NCBI GenBank assembly: GCA_963921195.1
Contig: OY992541.1
Span: forward strand, 14,612,644-14,676,643
Direction: 5' to 3'
Length of the DNA stretch: 64,000 nucleotides
DNA from: Pegoplata infirma
Taxonomy: Eukaryota; Arthropoda; Insecta; Diptera; Anthomyiidae
Under the pieces are notes generated by a model that was not told where the DNA came from, ran no database searches, and was given only the letters and a program-made list of their open reading frames with translations. The stretch's first letter is position 1; every line of letters begins with the position of its first letter. Position numbers and translations under genes: made by a program. Shown here in pieces: positions 10,525 to 21,525 of this stretch.

Positions 10525-12518
10525 CCTAACCTGACCAACCATCCCGCTTTTGGCGGGATTATCCCGCTTTTTGATGTCTCATCCCGCCTTGAATTTCTAT
10601 CCCGCTTTTTAAACAAAAGTCCCGCTTCATCCCGCTTTTTGACTTTTGGAATAGCAAAGTACACTTTAAAATAGTTTAAAAAATATTTTGAGTATTATTG
10701 TTCTGAACTAATTTTAAGCGATTTGTTTCGATTTTCGAGCATATAAATATGGTAACATTTAGAATTTCTTACCGCGCTTAAAAAATTACTCATTAAATTG
10801 TGTTGATACTGGAAAAAATTTCCAACAACTTTTTAAACGTTTATTTTTGAAAAAAATATAAAATGATTTTGATTTTATTTTAAATTATTTTTTTAATTTG
10901 AAAATTAAAAAAAAATTATAGTTCAGAAACAAATTTTTAAGTTTATTTTTATTTCAATTTATTTTATTTTTTTACTATATTTTTTTCGAGATAGTGTGGT
11001 CCTTATTTTGAAAATTTTTAAATGACCTGAAATAAGTACCTAGTAAAATTTTAAGCCGAATCGGTTAAATTTTTGACCCCACGAAAATCAGTCAAAGTTT
11101 CGAGTTTTGGGCAAAAATTCTCTAAATTTAAGAAAAAAAGCTTGATTAAACATTTTATTAATATGCTCAAAACAAAATAATAAAACAATTTTTGTTTAAC
11201 GTTGCTCAAACATAATCCGATAAGAAATATATAATTTTCGAAATATCGGTAACCCATATTAATTTAGTACAAAAAAAAAAATATTTTTGAATTTGAAACA
11301 TTTTTCAAATCTGCAAAATATTTTTTTTTTTCAAATTTTCTCAAACAAAGTTGCCAGGTATTTCAGCTCGTTTAACAAATAGGGCTTAAGGAGCAGCAAA
11401 AATCGAAAATTTTAAAAAAAAAAATCAACCCTGTTTGATAACTTTGACTCGGAATATATTTTTTTTGAGTACATGATTTTTTATGTAATGTTTTTTTGAG
11501 GGTACAATTTTTTTGAAGTGACAAAAATATTTTGAAAACTATTTTTATGGTCTTTAGAAGCGTGTTCAACGTTTTCTTTAACACGTGAATTGGAGGCGAA
11601 ACCAACACAAAATTCATGGTTTTCCACATAACTTCTGAACCACTGGACCGATTTCACTGAACTTCAATGTCAACCTGACCGTAAAAATTACAAACTGCTT
11701 TCTTTCGAAAGTAAGTGTGTTTTCAGCAAAATTATAGAAAGCCAGAGAGACGGATGGACATCACTATATCAATTTAAATCGATTGATAATCATGATTTTT
11801 TATACTTTTTCGAATTGTTACAAACTTATTATCACTAACAAGGGAAGTATCTCAACCCTTATGAACCGATTTGCATGAAACGTAAAATATATATAAAAGA
11901 GACAATTCTAAGGTTGGGGTGTCTCGGCCATATCGGGGATTTAGGGGTTCAAAACATGGGTCAAAAAATGGCGAAAATTTTTTTTTTGGATTTTTCAGAC
12001 GTTTCTTTCTAACAAACTACATATATGATGTTTACATATGAAAAGAAATTTTTTTTAATGCCGATCCAACGGTGGCATAACCTTGTAAAAGTTTGGCTTC
12101 GTTAAATACTTTTTTCATGAAAATGTGTAAATTTTGGGGGGTATTTATATGAAGACATAGACCTACGATGTCCATATGAATACGAAATAATCTTTATTAA
12201 ATTTAAGTCGACATGTATTTTTCTCTAGAGGACATTCCTGTTAGTTATGGAGTTATCGAAATTTTCCCGGAGGTCCAAATTGTTTCATAAGGGGACAATA
12301 AAATTTTGAAACACTGATATGGCCCATAAGCCGAGACACCTCAACCTTAAAATCGTCTCTTTTATATATATTTTAAGTTTCAGGCAAATCGGTTCATAAG
12401 GGTTGAGATACTTCCCTTGTAAGTGAAGGATATAAAAAGCCCCGCTTTTAAGACCAAAATTCCGCTTTTTCAACCTTTCCATCCCGCTTTTCAGACAAAA
12501 ACAGTTGGTCAGGTTAGG
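10525..12518. mobile_element. 2.0-kb foldback element with CATA target duplication
   Basis: The ends are inverted CCTAACCTGACCAAC, with CATA at 10521-10524 and 12519-12522 (a fifth base, G, may belong). Subterminal CCCGCTTTT/AAAAGCGGG motifs are repeated about ten times near both ends. A second inverted pair lies inside: CAAGGGAAGTATCTCAACCC near 11840 and its mirror near 12420, with AAGGTTGxGGTGTCTCGGC in both arms. It is nested in the intron 2 TIR element. Confidence 0.75.
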
Positions 12519-12637
12519 CATACCCCTTAATGATGCTACATAATTATGTCATGTTTCCGCTTCGTGTTTCTGCCCATTCTATATTACTAGAGCGTCCTTG
12601 GTGTTTATAATATATAAACACGTAGATTTTTACTTAC

Positions 12638-12667
12638 ATTTTGAGCAGCCCCGTTTGCAACTCGATT
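12638..12667 (-). CDS. apolpp: apolpp coding exon 2: 30-nt micro-exon
   Basis: On the minus strand a pure T tract runs into TAG, with the exon starting at 12667. It reads ESSCKRGCSK when joined to the last base of exon 1, then a GTAAGT donor follows at 12637. The exon is only 30 nt, with intron phase 1 on both sides, so skipping it would keep the frame and remove ten residues including two cysteines. A Cys-rich stretch just after the signal peptide is expected for insect apolipophorin precursors. The exon lies alone between a 4.4-kb intron and a 21.7-kb intron, both full of transposons. The call rests on splice sites, phase and peptide content. Confidence 0.75.
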
Positions 12668-12952
12668 CTAAAAAAAAAAAAATATAAAACAGAATCAAAT
12701 TAGAAAGACTCAATTTTCCCAGGATGGAACTACGAGAATACCTAAAAATAAAGAAAGCGTAAGACTTTTTAAGAATAATATAATTTTACTAATAAAGGTC
12801 AAATATTTAAATCCATCACTAAATTATATATGTACACACATCATCTACAATCAAAGCATTATCAAAGGTAAATCAACAGAAATTAAAGTTTTAAAGAATT
12901 AAAATCATTAAAAACGAACTTTAAATTACTTTGTATGCTTTTTATGTTTGAT
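12668..12952. other. apolpp intron 1, proximal part next to exon 2
   Basis: Ordinary AT-rich intron sequence follows the poly-T acceptor tract of exon 2 up to the first MITE. I see no repeat or coding segment in it. Confidence 0.5.
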
Positions 12953-13332
12953 CCAGTGACGGTCCGTGAAGTTGTCACTGGGTGTTCTCTACTTATTTAC
13001 GTAACACGTTCCCGTGGACGTAACACGTTCCCGTGGTAGACAAAGCCTCAGTTTTAATTTTTTTTTGTTGACATGCATCCAAAATTAATTTTTGTACTCC
13101 ATTTATTTGCGAAATAATGCTTTTTGTTAATTGTCGATGTGGTGAGGCAACAAAATGACAATAAAATAGAATTTAGGCTGCATCTCATTAAAAAATGTAC
13201 AAAACTAGTAACATCCCATCTTTACCTATCTCGGGAATGCGTTAGGTCCATGAAAACATGAATTTTATACTTAAATTTTCTGTTTTTATAAATTAGAGAA
13301 CACCCAGTGACAACTTCACGGACCGTCACTGG
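12953..13332. mobile_element. 380-bp MITE with 6-bp duplication TTTGAT
   Basis: The ends are inverted CCAGTGACGGTCCGTGAAG, continuing through TTGTCACTGGGTGTTCTCTA for about 40 bp. TTTGAT flanks both sides (12947-12952 and 13333-13338). A short direct repeat GTAACACGTTCCCGTGG lies at about 13000-13036. No coding content. The superfamily is unassigned. Confidence 0.8.
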
Positions 13333-13991
13333 TTTGATCGCTTACGAAATAAAGGGCAGGGTTTTCTTTGCTTTCACCCATGAAATCGGTAGGAGCTGAT
13401 TTCATAAAAAAAAAACAAAAATTATAAAAAAACTAAAACAAGTTATGGGACCCACCTTAAAGGTTAAAGATAAAGATCCCATCATAAATTTTGCTTAACT
13501 GACAGCAGCTTTTTGAAAGGCAGCTTTCAAGGAGCACCTACAAACCACCTGAATTTGTGCATGATGTGGGTTATGTCACAGCTTCGAGCACTGAAAAGCG
13601 CCATTAAGAATCACTGAAATCATAAGTATTTTCGGTGCTCAGTGCTGCCAGGCTTTTTTTTTTTTGAAAAATCGTCAGAATAAAGAAAAAAATCGTCAAA
13701 AAATTTTCGCACTAAAAAATGCTAAAAAAGCTGTACAAAATTCATTTTTTTAATTACTAAAACTTAGAAACACACAATAAAATTATTTCTTGCTACTTTT
13801 GTTTAATGAATTTTTAAATTTGCACACAAACAAGTGGAAAAATAACTGAAAGTCATTCGATTTTTCATTTGTTTCAACAAACAGCAACATTAAATTTTTA
13901 GGACTCAAATTTTAAACAGTTTTTTAGTAGGGCTGCCAATACCGAATTCAGTAATACCGAATTGGTCGAAATTCGAGGCCTCTTTTCAAAT

Positions 13992-14371
13992 TCGAAATAC
14001 CTATTTTTAGTCAATTTCGATATCGGTACTACTCCATAAAAAGTTGATATTCAGCTTTTAACTCATTACCTTCCGCGACACTCCCATACAAAATTAAGTA
14101 GATATTCAGAAGATAAGAAGTACTCCGAGTTTTCAAACAACTTCCAACTACTTCCCGGAGTACTTCTTTTCTACTGAACATCTACTTACATTTGTATGGG
14201 AGTGTCGCGGAAGGTAATGAGTTAAGAACTGAATAACTATGAATTCTGAAGTAGAAAAGAATGTTTGTGTGTTTTTGTCTTGTGTTTTTTGTTATTTTTG
14301 TTGTATTTCATTACATTTGTTAAAGTTTTAAAGCACTCCACTGAGAAGTGGTAATAACTTTTTTTGCAGGG
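13992..14371. mobile_element. left-truncated copy of the CCCTGCAAAAA MITE
   Basis: This shares the palindromic core (ACTCCCATACAAA, GTCGCGxAAGGTAATGAG) and the right end (AAAGCACTCCACT then TTTTTTTGCAGGG) with the complete copy at 61362-61811. The left terminal ~130 bp is missing. The region just upstream (13640-13990) has a GCTGCCAGG start and TCGTCA-rich sequence resembling DNA near 45325, another small repeat family. Confidence 0.7.
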
Positions 14372-14489
14372 ATATAACTATATAAAAGCAATATATTTTT
14401 TTTAAATGATTGCAAAAATTCCAAAAATTCAAATTTTTTAAAAAAATTAAATGTAATAAAAAAGTGTTTTCTATTTAAAAAAAATAAAA

Positions 14490-14545
14490 AAAAAAAATTT
14501 TTTTCTCGACTGGGCCGGGAATCGAACTCGGGTTCCCAAAAATCA
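14490..14545 (-). repeat. possible tRNA-derived fragment (RNA polymerase III B-box-like)
   Basis: The minus strand reads CCCGAGTTCGATTCCCGG, which fits a T-arm/B-box (GTTCGATTC) with a 4-of-5 pairing stem, followed by a T-rich run. No convincing A-box or acceptor stem is visible upstream, so it is not a tRNA gene. It may be the remnant of a tRNA-derived SINE. Confidence 0.25.
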
Positions 14546-14695
14546 TATGTAATCTTATTTGATCCAATAAAAAGTTTTGTATAACCATATAAGTATTTAT
14601 GTTGCCACACAAAAGTAAATTTTGAATACTGGCATATATAATTATATATGGCTAGTTGTTTGGTCAAAAAAATATTTTTTATATACTGTGAGCGT

Positions 14696-15622
14696 CAAAA
14701 GAAAGTGTACAGGTCTTAAATTGATGTAATTCGTTAACGACAAAGATGACAATAAAACCCCTTATTATTATCAATGGACTATCATTTAAAAACACGCTAT
14801 AAAGGAAATTTTCCAAGCTTAAATTTAAGCTTGATAGCGTCCAGATTGAGCAAATATTAAATGAGATACTGGGGTCGCGCTGGAAATTGAAAATTTTTGT
14901 GGACGGTTTTTAGAAAATTTTTAAAAAATATTTCTCATTTGATTTTTTTCAAGTTCAAACATTAAAAATTTAAAAAATAGTACAATAGTTTAAATTCAGT
15001 TATCAACTCATTTTTCCAACGACCCAAACAAAAATCAAAATTTTTTAAATGCAGTAAAAAAATATGCATTTTTTTGACCTCCAATTCTTTTGACCACCAA
15101 TTTTTTGTAAACAAAGAAAAGATTATATTGGTTACTAATTTAAGAACGCCTAAGTGCATAGTAAAGAGATATGAAAATAATTAATAATTTTCTTTGTTTA
15201 CAAAAAATTGGTGGTCAAAAGAATTTGAGGTCAAAAAAATGCATATTTTTTTACTGCATTAAAAAAATTTTGGCTTTTGTTCGGGTCATTGGAAAAATGA
15301 GTTGATAGCTGAATTTAAACCATTGTACTATTTTTTAAATTTTTAATGTTTGAACTTGAAAAAAATCAACCTAGAAATATTTTTTTAAATTTTTCTAAAA
15401 AATGTCTACAGATAATTTCATTTTTCAGCTCGACCCTCGTATCTCAATTAATATTTGCTCGATCTGGACGCTATCAAGCTTAAATTAAAGCTTGGAAAAT
15501 TTCCTTTATAGCGTGTTTTTAAGTGACAGTCGATTAATAACAATAAGGGGTTTTATTGTCATTTTTTTCGTTAAGGAATTACATTTATTTTAGACCTGTA
15601 CACTTTCTTTTGACGCTCACTG
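14696..15622. mobile_element. 927-bp full-length palindromic element, TA flanked
   Basis: The right end, read outwards-in, starts CAGTGAGCGTCAAAAG, and the left starts CTGTGAGCGTCAAAAG; TA lies at 14694-14695 and 15623-15624. The arms pair almost end to end (14696-15150 with 15175-15622), with a short spacer near 15160. The TA sites and CAGTG start suggest Tc1/mariner mobilisation. Confidence 0.85.
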
Positions 15623-15843
15623 TATATATGATTATATCAAAATAAATATTCCATTACATGTGCGACCATTTATAAATATATATTGAGTTTAAACTAAATT
15701 TGCGTATATATAGTACCATACAAACACAGATATGTTATCGTTTAAGACACATATAAGTATATCTATAATTTTTGTTAAAATTTTTTTTAGTATGGAACCA
15801 TATATAGTTTTAAATGGTATTATATTAGTCATATGTAATTATA

Positions 15844-16746
15844 AGGGGTGGTCCAATAACAAGTATCTTTTTAAAAATGCAATAAAATGATCAATACTCA
15901 ACTTTTTTGGAATGTTATGGCTTTATTTGAAAGAGCAAACATTCCCGTTTTTTATGGCAAACAACTTCATTGATGCGTCCTCGGCTTGCTCCGCTGTATC
16001 GCGTTGTAGCGCAGTAGTGCGCTGCCAAACTGCACGTTTTTCGAAAAAAAGTTTTTAACCGAAATAAGGCACTCAAATGAGGTTATGTTAACAAACAAAT
16101 TGCTACATCTTGGGATCGTTAAACTCGCACGGTATTGTAAAGAATCCAATTCATTTATAGGAAGCAACAGATTTGAGTCTCAGCATCATTACACAATATA
16201 TTCAAAAATACAGCTGAAAACCCCATTTTCGTCAAAGATGAACGCTACAGAGCCATGATTACCGATTTTTTGTTGGCCGTAATAGAATATATCAACTTGG
16301 ATGACATTTATTTTCAGAAGGATGTCGCAATATGTCCCACAGTCCATCAAATAATCGATATTTTGCGCACTTAGTTCGGAAATCGTGTTTTTAGCCATAT
16401 TCGCGGTGACAATTGATCACTTCAGAGCTGCCGATTAAAACCTTTAGAAATTTTTTTGAGGGGTCTCGTTAAAGATTCATGCAACATGGGAAATCCAGAA
16501 ATGTTCTAGGCCCTTTCGACGAATATTGTTCAAGCCATTCGTGCAATAGAACCAGAAACATTACAAAAATGGGTGCCGAGGATGAGCTACTACGGAGCTA
16601 ACCCAGGCAGCCGCATGAATCAAGTCGTTTGCCATAAATAATGGGAATATTTGCTCTTTCAAATAAAGCCATAAGGTTCCAAAACTATTGAGTATTGTTA
16701 ATTTCATTGCATGTTTTAAAAAGATACTTGTTATTGGACCACCCTG
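15844..16746 (+). mobile_element. mariner-like element, inactive
   Basis: Inverted ends GGGTGGTCCAATAACAAG (15846 and 16744), extended to TA-flanked boundaries, enclose about 900 bp. A second inverted segment TTTGCTCTTTCAAATAAAGC lies just inside each end. The length and TA sites fit mariner-like elements shortened from about 1.3 kb. It carries a decayed transposase. Confidence 0.75.
16214..16640 (+). pseudogene. decayed mariner-family transposase, catalytic half
   Basis: Plus-strand translation gives AENPIFVKDERYRAMITDFL, then INLDDIYFQKDVAICPTVHQ and IIDILRT followed by a TAG stop. It continues in frame as FGNRVFS, with a later TGA, then SCRLKPLEIFLRGLVKD, and ends GSRMNQVVCHK. In the family these positions read FQQDGATCHTA and DLTPLDYFLWGYVK and carry catalytic acidic residues. 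Here the first Asp survives (FQKD) but the second motif is RLKPLE. With two stops and a changed catalytic motif it cannot encode an active enzyme. The N-terminal DNA-binding half is missing or unrecognisable. A minus-strand frame over the same bases is a shadow. Confidence 0.7.
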
Positions 16747-16833
16747 TACATAAATTGATAATGGATTTTTTGTTTAGTAAAGGCCTATACATAATTATAT
16801 ATAAAGTCACGTATAATAACCCGAGTAAAAAAG

Positions 16834-17515
16834 ATGTCCCGAAAATGAAAAATTTTAGGGCATACCACTAGAATGATGCTTAGTAAAGAGCTGCTTACGG
16901 AAAAAAAATTAAAAAATTTTTAGAGGTCATCTTCAGGGCGCAACCATCGCTTAAAGTTTGCATCCGTAGTGCATTTGGTGAAAAAAAAATTTTTTTTTTT
17001 TTATTTTTCGAATTGGTGCCAAAAGTTTCGTTAGGTAGAGTAGATTCTGGAAAAAATATTTATAAAGTTTTCATGGAGCAATTTTGGTCCAGCACAACGT
17101 TTTGAAATTTTGAAAAGGCGTAATTTATTATATATTTTTTTTAAGTTTTTGTAAAGTTCTTTTAAGATTTTGTATAAAACGGAATTTATGTTCAAGCCTT
17201 TGTATAAAAAGCTTTTTTTTACAAAAAATTAAAAAAATATGTAATAAATTAAGCATCTTCGAAGTTTCAAAACGTTGCGCTGGACCAAAATTGCTCCACG
17301 AAAACTTTATAAATATTTTTTCCTGAATGTACTCTACCTAACGAAACTTTTGGCACCTATTTTAAAAATAAAAAAAAATTTTTACCAAATGCACCACGGA
17401 TGCAAACTTTAAGCGCTGGTTGCGCCCTTTTTTTTTCCCGTAATCAGCTCGTCAATAAGCTTCGTTCTGGGGGTATGCCCTAAAGAAATTCCAAAATTTC
17501 CTGATTTCGGGACAT
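16834..17515. mobile_element. 682-bp palindromic MITE
   Basis: Ends are inverted ATGTCCCGAAA. The arms pair through TAGGGCATACC, GCATCCGTGGTGCATTTGG-like and TTTCGTTAGGTAGAGTA segments, then CAATTTTGGTCCAGC. The spacer is about 17140-17225. It is inserted next to a CCCGAGTAAAAAAG motif that recurs inverted at 22626-22641 and 22858-22873, perhaps the ends of an older host element. Confidence 0.75.
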
Positions 17516-18120
17516 GCTAATGTTTATATTTAATTATATAAAGACATCATATATATTCATATAGAATTTGATGCGAAAAATGAGTCGATAAAACCATATA
17601 AAGTTGCATTAAATTTGATATAATTTGATGTGATTTTAATATAATTTTATATGATTTGATGCGAAAATTGGCCCCTTTTTTAGAAAAATTTATGCAATTA
17701 TATATAATTAAATAAAAAAAAATCAAAAAAATTTTTTTTTTTTTTTTAAAAAATCCCAAAAAAAAATTATATTCAATTATATATAAAGAACTTAGATTTT
17801 TTTTTTTATAAATTTTGCATTATACATAATAACATATAAAAATTTTAAAAAAATGTTTTAGGTTTAGTTTTGGAACATCAAAAAAAAATTTTTCTGGACT
17901 TAGAAAAATTTTCAAAAGTTATATTAAATTAAATATAAAGGACTTAGATTTTTTTTTTTAATTTTACTCATATAAGATTACATATGATTCAGAAAAAGCT
18001 GCATAAAGTTTTATATAAAATGTCTTCAAATATTTTGTTATATTAAATTATATACAAAAACAGACAGAATTTTAAATTTCATATGTAATTATATAAACTA
18101 ACTCTAATCATATGTTATTA
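17516..18120. repeat. AT-rich degenerate ATATAATTATATAA repeats
   Basis: Short, irregular repeats of the form TATATAATTATATATAA and their variants fill this stretch; the same type occurs at 15630-15840 and 21530-22870. They look like one older AT-rich element split by later insertions. No gene is seen. Confidence 0.5.
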
Positions 18121-20320
18121 CTAGCTGTTTCTTACCCGGCGTTGCCCGGGTTGAAAAAAATATTATATAATGAATAACAGTTTGTAATGCCCTAGGGTTG
18201 CATCCTCGGTTAACACTACATCTGGTGAAAATTTCAATTTCGCATTACTTTACACCACCTCTGTCCGATCGCACCAGCCTTGTTTAGTACTCGACGTTTA
18301 AAAGTGATAACCGAATAGGCAGAAATATCTTTCAAAATATTATAAATGGGTGTGACATTTTACGTCCCTTTGTTCGATTGCACACTGATATGGGCCCGCA
18401 TCGGTTAGTCAGTTATTATAAATTGGGTCAGCCGTTTTTGCGTGACTGCGGAACTGGTAAAATACACGCCTTTGCCTAATCACGCGCTAATTTGGCATAT
18501 TGTTCCCGCCTCGGTTAGTAAGTACTATATGTGTTGAAATTTTGTTAAAATAAGTTAAGGCGCTTAAGCGTAATTACGGAACAGACTGAAAATAACTTTC
18601 AGTGTGGTGCGAAGGGGCGTGACAACTTACTCCCCGTGGTCTAAACACGCTCTATTATGGTTTATTATTCCCGTTTCGGAAGTACTATATGTGGTGAAAA
18701 ATCCATTAAAATCGGTTAAGCCCTTCAATGTAATAAAAAAGAGCGTGGGATTTTACTCCCCTTTGTCAAACCGCACTCTTTTGTGGCCTATAGTTCCTGC
18801 CTCGGTTAGTACTATCTGCGGTGGAATTTCGAAAGTACTATATGTGGTGAAAAATCCATTAAAATCGGTTAAACCGTTTAAGCATGATTATGGGGCAGGC
18901 AGATATAACTTTCAATGTAATACAAAAGAGCGTGGGATTTTACTCCCCCTTGTCAAACCGCACTCTTTTGTGGCCTATAGTTCCTGCCTGGCAGATAGTA
19001 CTGCGGTGGAAATTTCTCCAAAATCAGTAAAGCCGAATAAGCGTGATTGCGAAAAAGGCAGAAAGGAGGTGCAATAAATTTAACAGGGCGTGTCATTTTA
19101 TGCCCCTTTGTCCGATCGCTCATTTTATGTTCTATAGTTCCCGCCTCGTTTAGTACTATCTGTTGCGAAAATTTCATGTTAATTGATTCAGCCGCTGATG
19201 CGTAATTGCGGAACTGACAGAAACAACTTTTAGTATAGTACAAAAGAGCGATGCAACTAATGCCTCTTTGTCCAAACGCTCTTTATTATGGCAGTCAAAA
19301 ATAATTTGAAATTAATACAAAGAGCGGCATTTTGAAATGCCTTTGCCCAATAACGTGCTGATATGACATATTGTTCCCGCTTTGGTTAGTACTATCTGTG
19401 TTGAAAATTGCAACAAAATCTGTTCAGACGTTTAAGAGTGATTACGGAACTGGCAAAAATAACTTTCAATGTAATACAAAGGGGCGTGGACTTTTACGCC
19501 CATCCGTCAGAGCGCCCTCCTATTATAACCTATAGTGCCCGCCTGGGTTAGTACTATGTGTGGTGAAATTTTCATTAAAATCGGTTCAGACGTTTAAGCG
19601 TGATTACGGGACAGGTAGAAAAAACTTTCAATGAAGTACAAAGGGGCGTGGAAATTCCGCCACTTTGTGTGATCGTTACAATATTATGAACTATATTTCC
19701 CGCTTGGATTAGTACTGTATGTGGTGAAAATTTCTTTAAAATCGGTTCAGCCGTTTAAGTGTTATTGCTGAAAAGACAGAAATAATGTTCAATATAATAC
19801 AAAGGGGCGTGGCATTCTACGGCCAATTGGCCAATCGGTCTCTTTTATGGCCTATAGTTCCCGTCTCGGTTAGTACTATCTGTGGTGAAGATTTCATGTA
19901 AATCGGTTCAGCCGTTTATCCTCGATTGTGGACAGACAGACAGAAAAACCAAATTATGCCACGACCCTTTGTAAGGATCTTAAAAAGAGGCGTGGCTTCC
20001 AATCACGATGCGGGATGGCATATATTTCCTTGCAAAAAACGCCCTATTAGTATGTCAAATTGCATGTTTATCGGTAACAAACATCCAAATATAGTACAAC
20101 AACCAAATATGTTGAAAATATGAAATTCACAAAAAGTGGGCGTAAAGGGGGGCGGGGCATCCAATCGAGATGCCATTGGTGCCATTTTTCATTCCAGGAA
20201 ACGTACTATCTACATGCTAAATTTCATTTGAATCGGTTCAGTAGTTTTTTTCTGAAAGCGACACAAACAAACAAACATACAAACAAACAAACAAACTAAC
20301 ATGTCATTTTTATATATATT
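18121..20320 (+). mobile_element. element built of ~162-bp tandem units with a GC-rich terminal motif
   Basis: It starts CTAGCTGTTTCTTACCCGGC then GTTGCCCGGG. Units of about 162 bp follow, each with ATCGGTTCAGCCGTTTAAG, GGGGCGTGGCATTTTACG and CCTATAGTTCCCGCCTCGG, starting near 18780, 18967, 19130, 19370, 19524, 19690 and 19853. It ends in an ACAGACAGACAGAAAAACC stretch and an (AAAC)n microsatellite near 20262-20300. Open frames across it (for example 18604-19077) repeat with the unit and are not genes. I recognise the style from insect genomes but cannot name the family. Confidence 0.7.
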
Positions 20321-21525
20321 AGAGTTAATTTTGAAAATTTGATCTGCGGATATCATCATTTTTTTGAAGGATTTAGAGGAACTAAAAAGAATGGCGGTAT
20401 TTTTTTGGGAAAAAATTCGCTCCTTGGGGTGGTTCAACGCATCTGAAAACGCGAATTTTGAGCTGATTTTTCAGCAGAGCTAAAACGGCTGAATATATCG
20501 CAAATCTGATTTCATCAGACGATTCTACAGCAAAAAATAATACAATGGTCATTTTTCAAACTCTTAAAAAAAGTTCAAAAAACCCACCACAGAGGGCGGA
20601 AATATAAGGTTTTTCCATTTTCTTTTTAAATTAATTTTTTGAATATGCACAATTAAAGGGCATTTTCAGCTTGACAAAATGGTACTAAATTTTCCATTCT
20701 ATCACAACCCGTTAAAAAGCTATCAATTCTCAAAAATGGGCAAAAACACGTTTTTTGAGAACTTTGACCTCAATTTTCTCGAAAACATGACGTGATAGAA
20801 AAATTTGAAATCTAGATTCGGAATCAGCATCGAAATGTTAATCGAAAACAAGTTTTATGATCCCAGAATATCATCCAAAAACATCACAAAAAATGCTCTC
20901 AATAATGCACAAAAAATGCGTTTTTTGTGAACTTTGACCTCAATTATCTCAAAAACCTGACGTTACGGAACATTTTGGAAACCAGATTTGGAATCAGCAT
21001 TGAGATGAAAATCGAAAACGAGCGTCCAGACCGCGGACCCATTCAAAAAATTTTCAAATTTCGGTTAGTGTTTTATAATTTTGCCATTAGAAAAAAAACT
21101 TTGAAGCCTTATAACTTTTTAATGGGTTGTGCTAGAAAGGTGCTTTTCGTACCAAATTTCTTAGCAAAAACTGCCTCTTCATCGTGCAAGATTAAAAAAA
21201 TAATTAAAAATTTTTTTTTTAAAAATCGATTTTTCCGCCCCCTGTTGTGGGTTATTGGAACTTTTTTTAAGAGGTCAAATAACTGCTATTATTTTAATTT
21301 TTGGTGTAGAATCGACTGATGCAATCAGATTTGCAATATATTCAGCCGTTTTTTCTCTGCAAAAAAATCAGCTCAAAATCCGCGTTTTCAGATGCTTTGA
21401 ACCACCCCAAGGAGTGAAAATTTTTCCAAAAAAATACCGGCATTCTTTTTAGCTCCCCTAAATCCTTTAAAAAAATGATGATATCCGATAAACAGATGAA
21501 GTGACATAGTCACCAAACGAACTCT
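20321..21525. mobile_element. 1.2-kb palindromic element related to the CAGCGGTTACC hAT interior
   Basis: Left arm landmarks (TTGATCTGCGGATATCATCA, GGGGTGGTTCAACGCATCTG, TCAGCTGATTTT-like) are inverted in the right arm at 21340-21490. The same landmarks occur inside the hAT copies at 37551-38426 and 63175-64000, but the CAGCGGTTACC terminal repeats are absent here. Flanking CTCTAATATATAT also appears inverted. Confidence 0.65.

Larger units (their letters stand above)
8248..12598. mobile_element. 4.35-kb TIR element filling apolpp intron 2
   Basis: The left end AGGACGCTCCATTAATATAG is inverted at the right end (GAGCGTCCT at 12590-12598). Similarity continues through GGATGGGCAAAAACACGAAG. A repeated ATAATTATG / GCTGCATTTTT motif lies just inside each end. 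I could not define a clean target duplication. It has been invaded by at least three other palindromic elements (8571-8911, 9369-10462 and 10525-12518). No transposase frame is visible. Confidence 0.75.

Noticed and set aside
14320..14667. 115-codon minus-strand open frame
   Set aside because: Phe/Lys-rich peptide over AT-rich MITE and intron DNA, without any domain pattern.
16189..16398. 69-codon minus-strand frame
   Set aside because: Antisense shadow of the mariner transposase remnant.
18604..19077. 157-codon plus-strand open frame
   Set aside because: It spans the ~162-bp tandem units, and its peptide repeats with the unit (VLYVVKNPLKSVKPF twice). It is a by-product of the repeat, not a gene.
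20927..21319. 130-codon plus-strand open frame
   Set aside because: It lies within the palindromic hAT-related element; the sequence is low-complexity and is mirrored on the opposite strand in the other arm.
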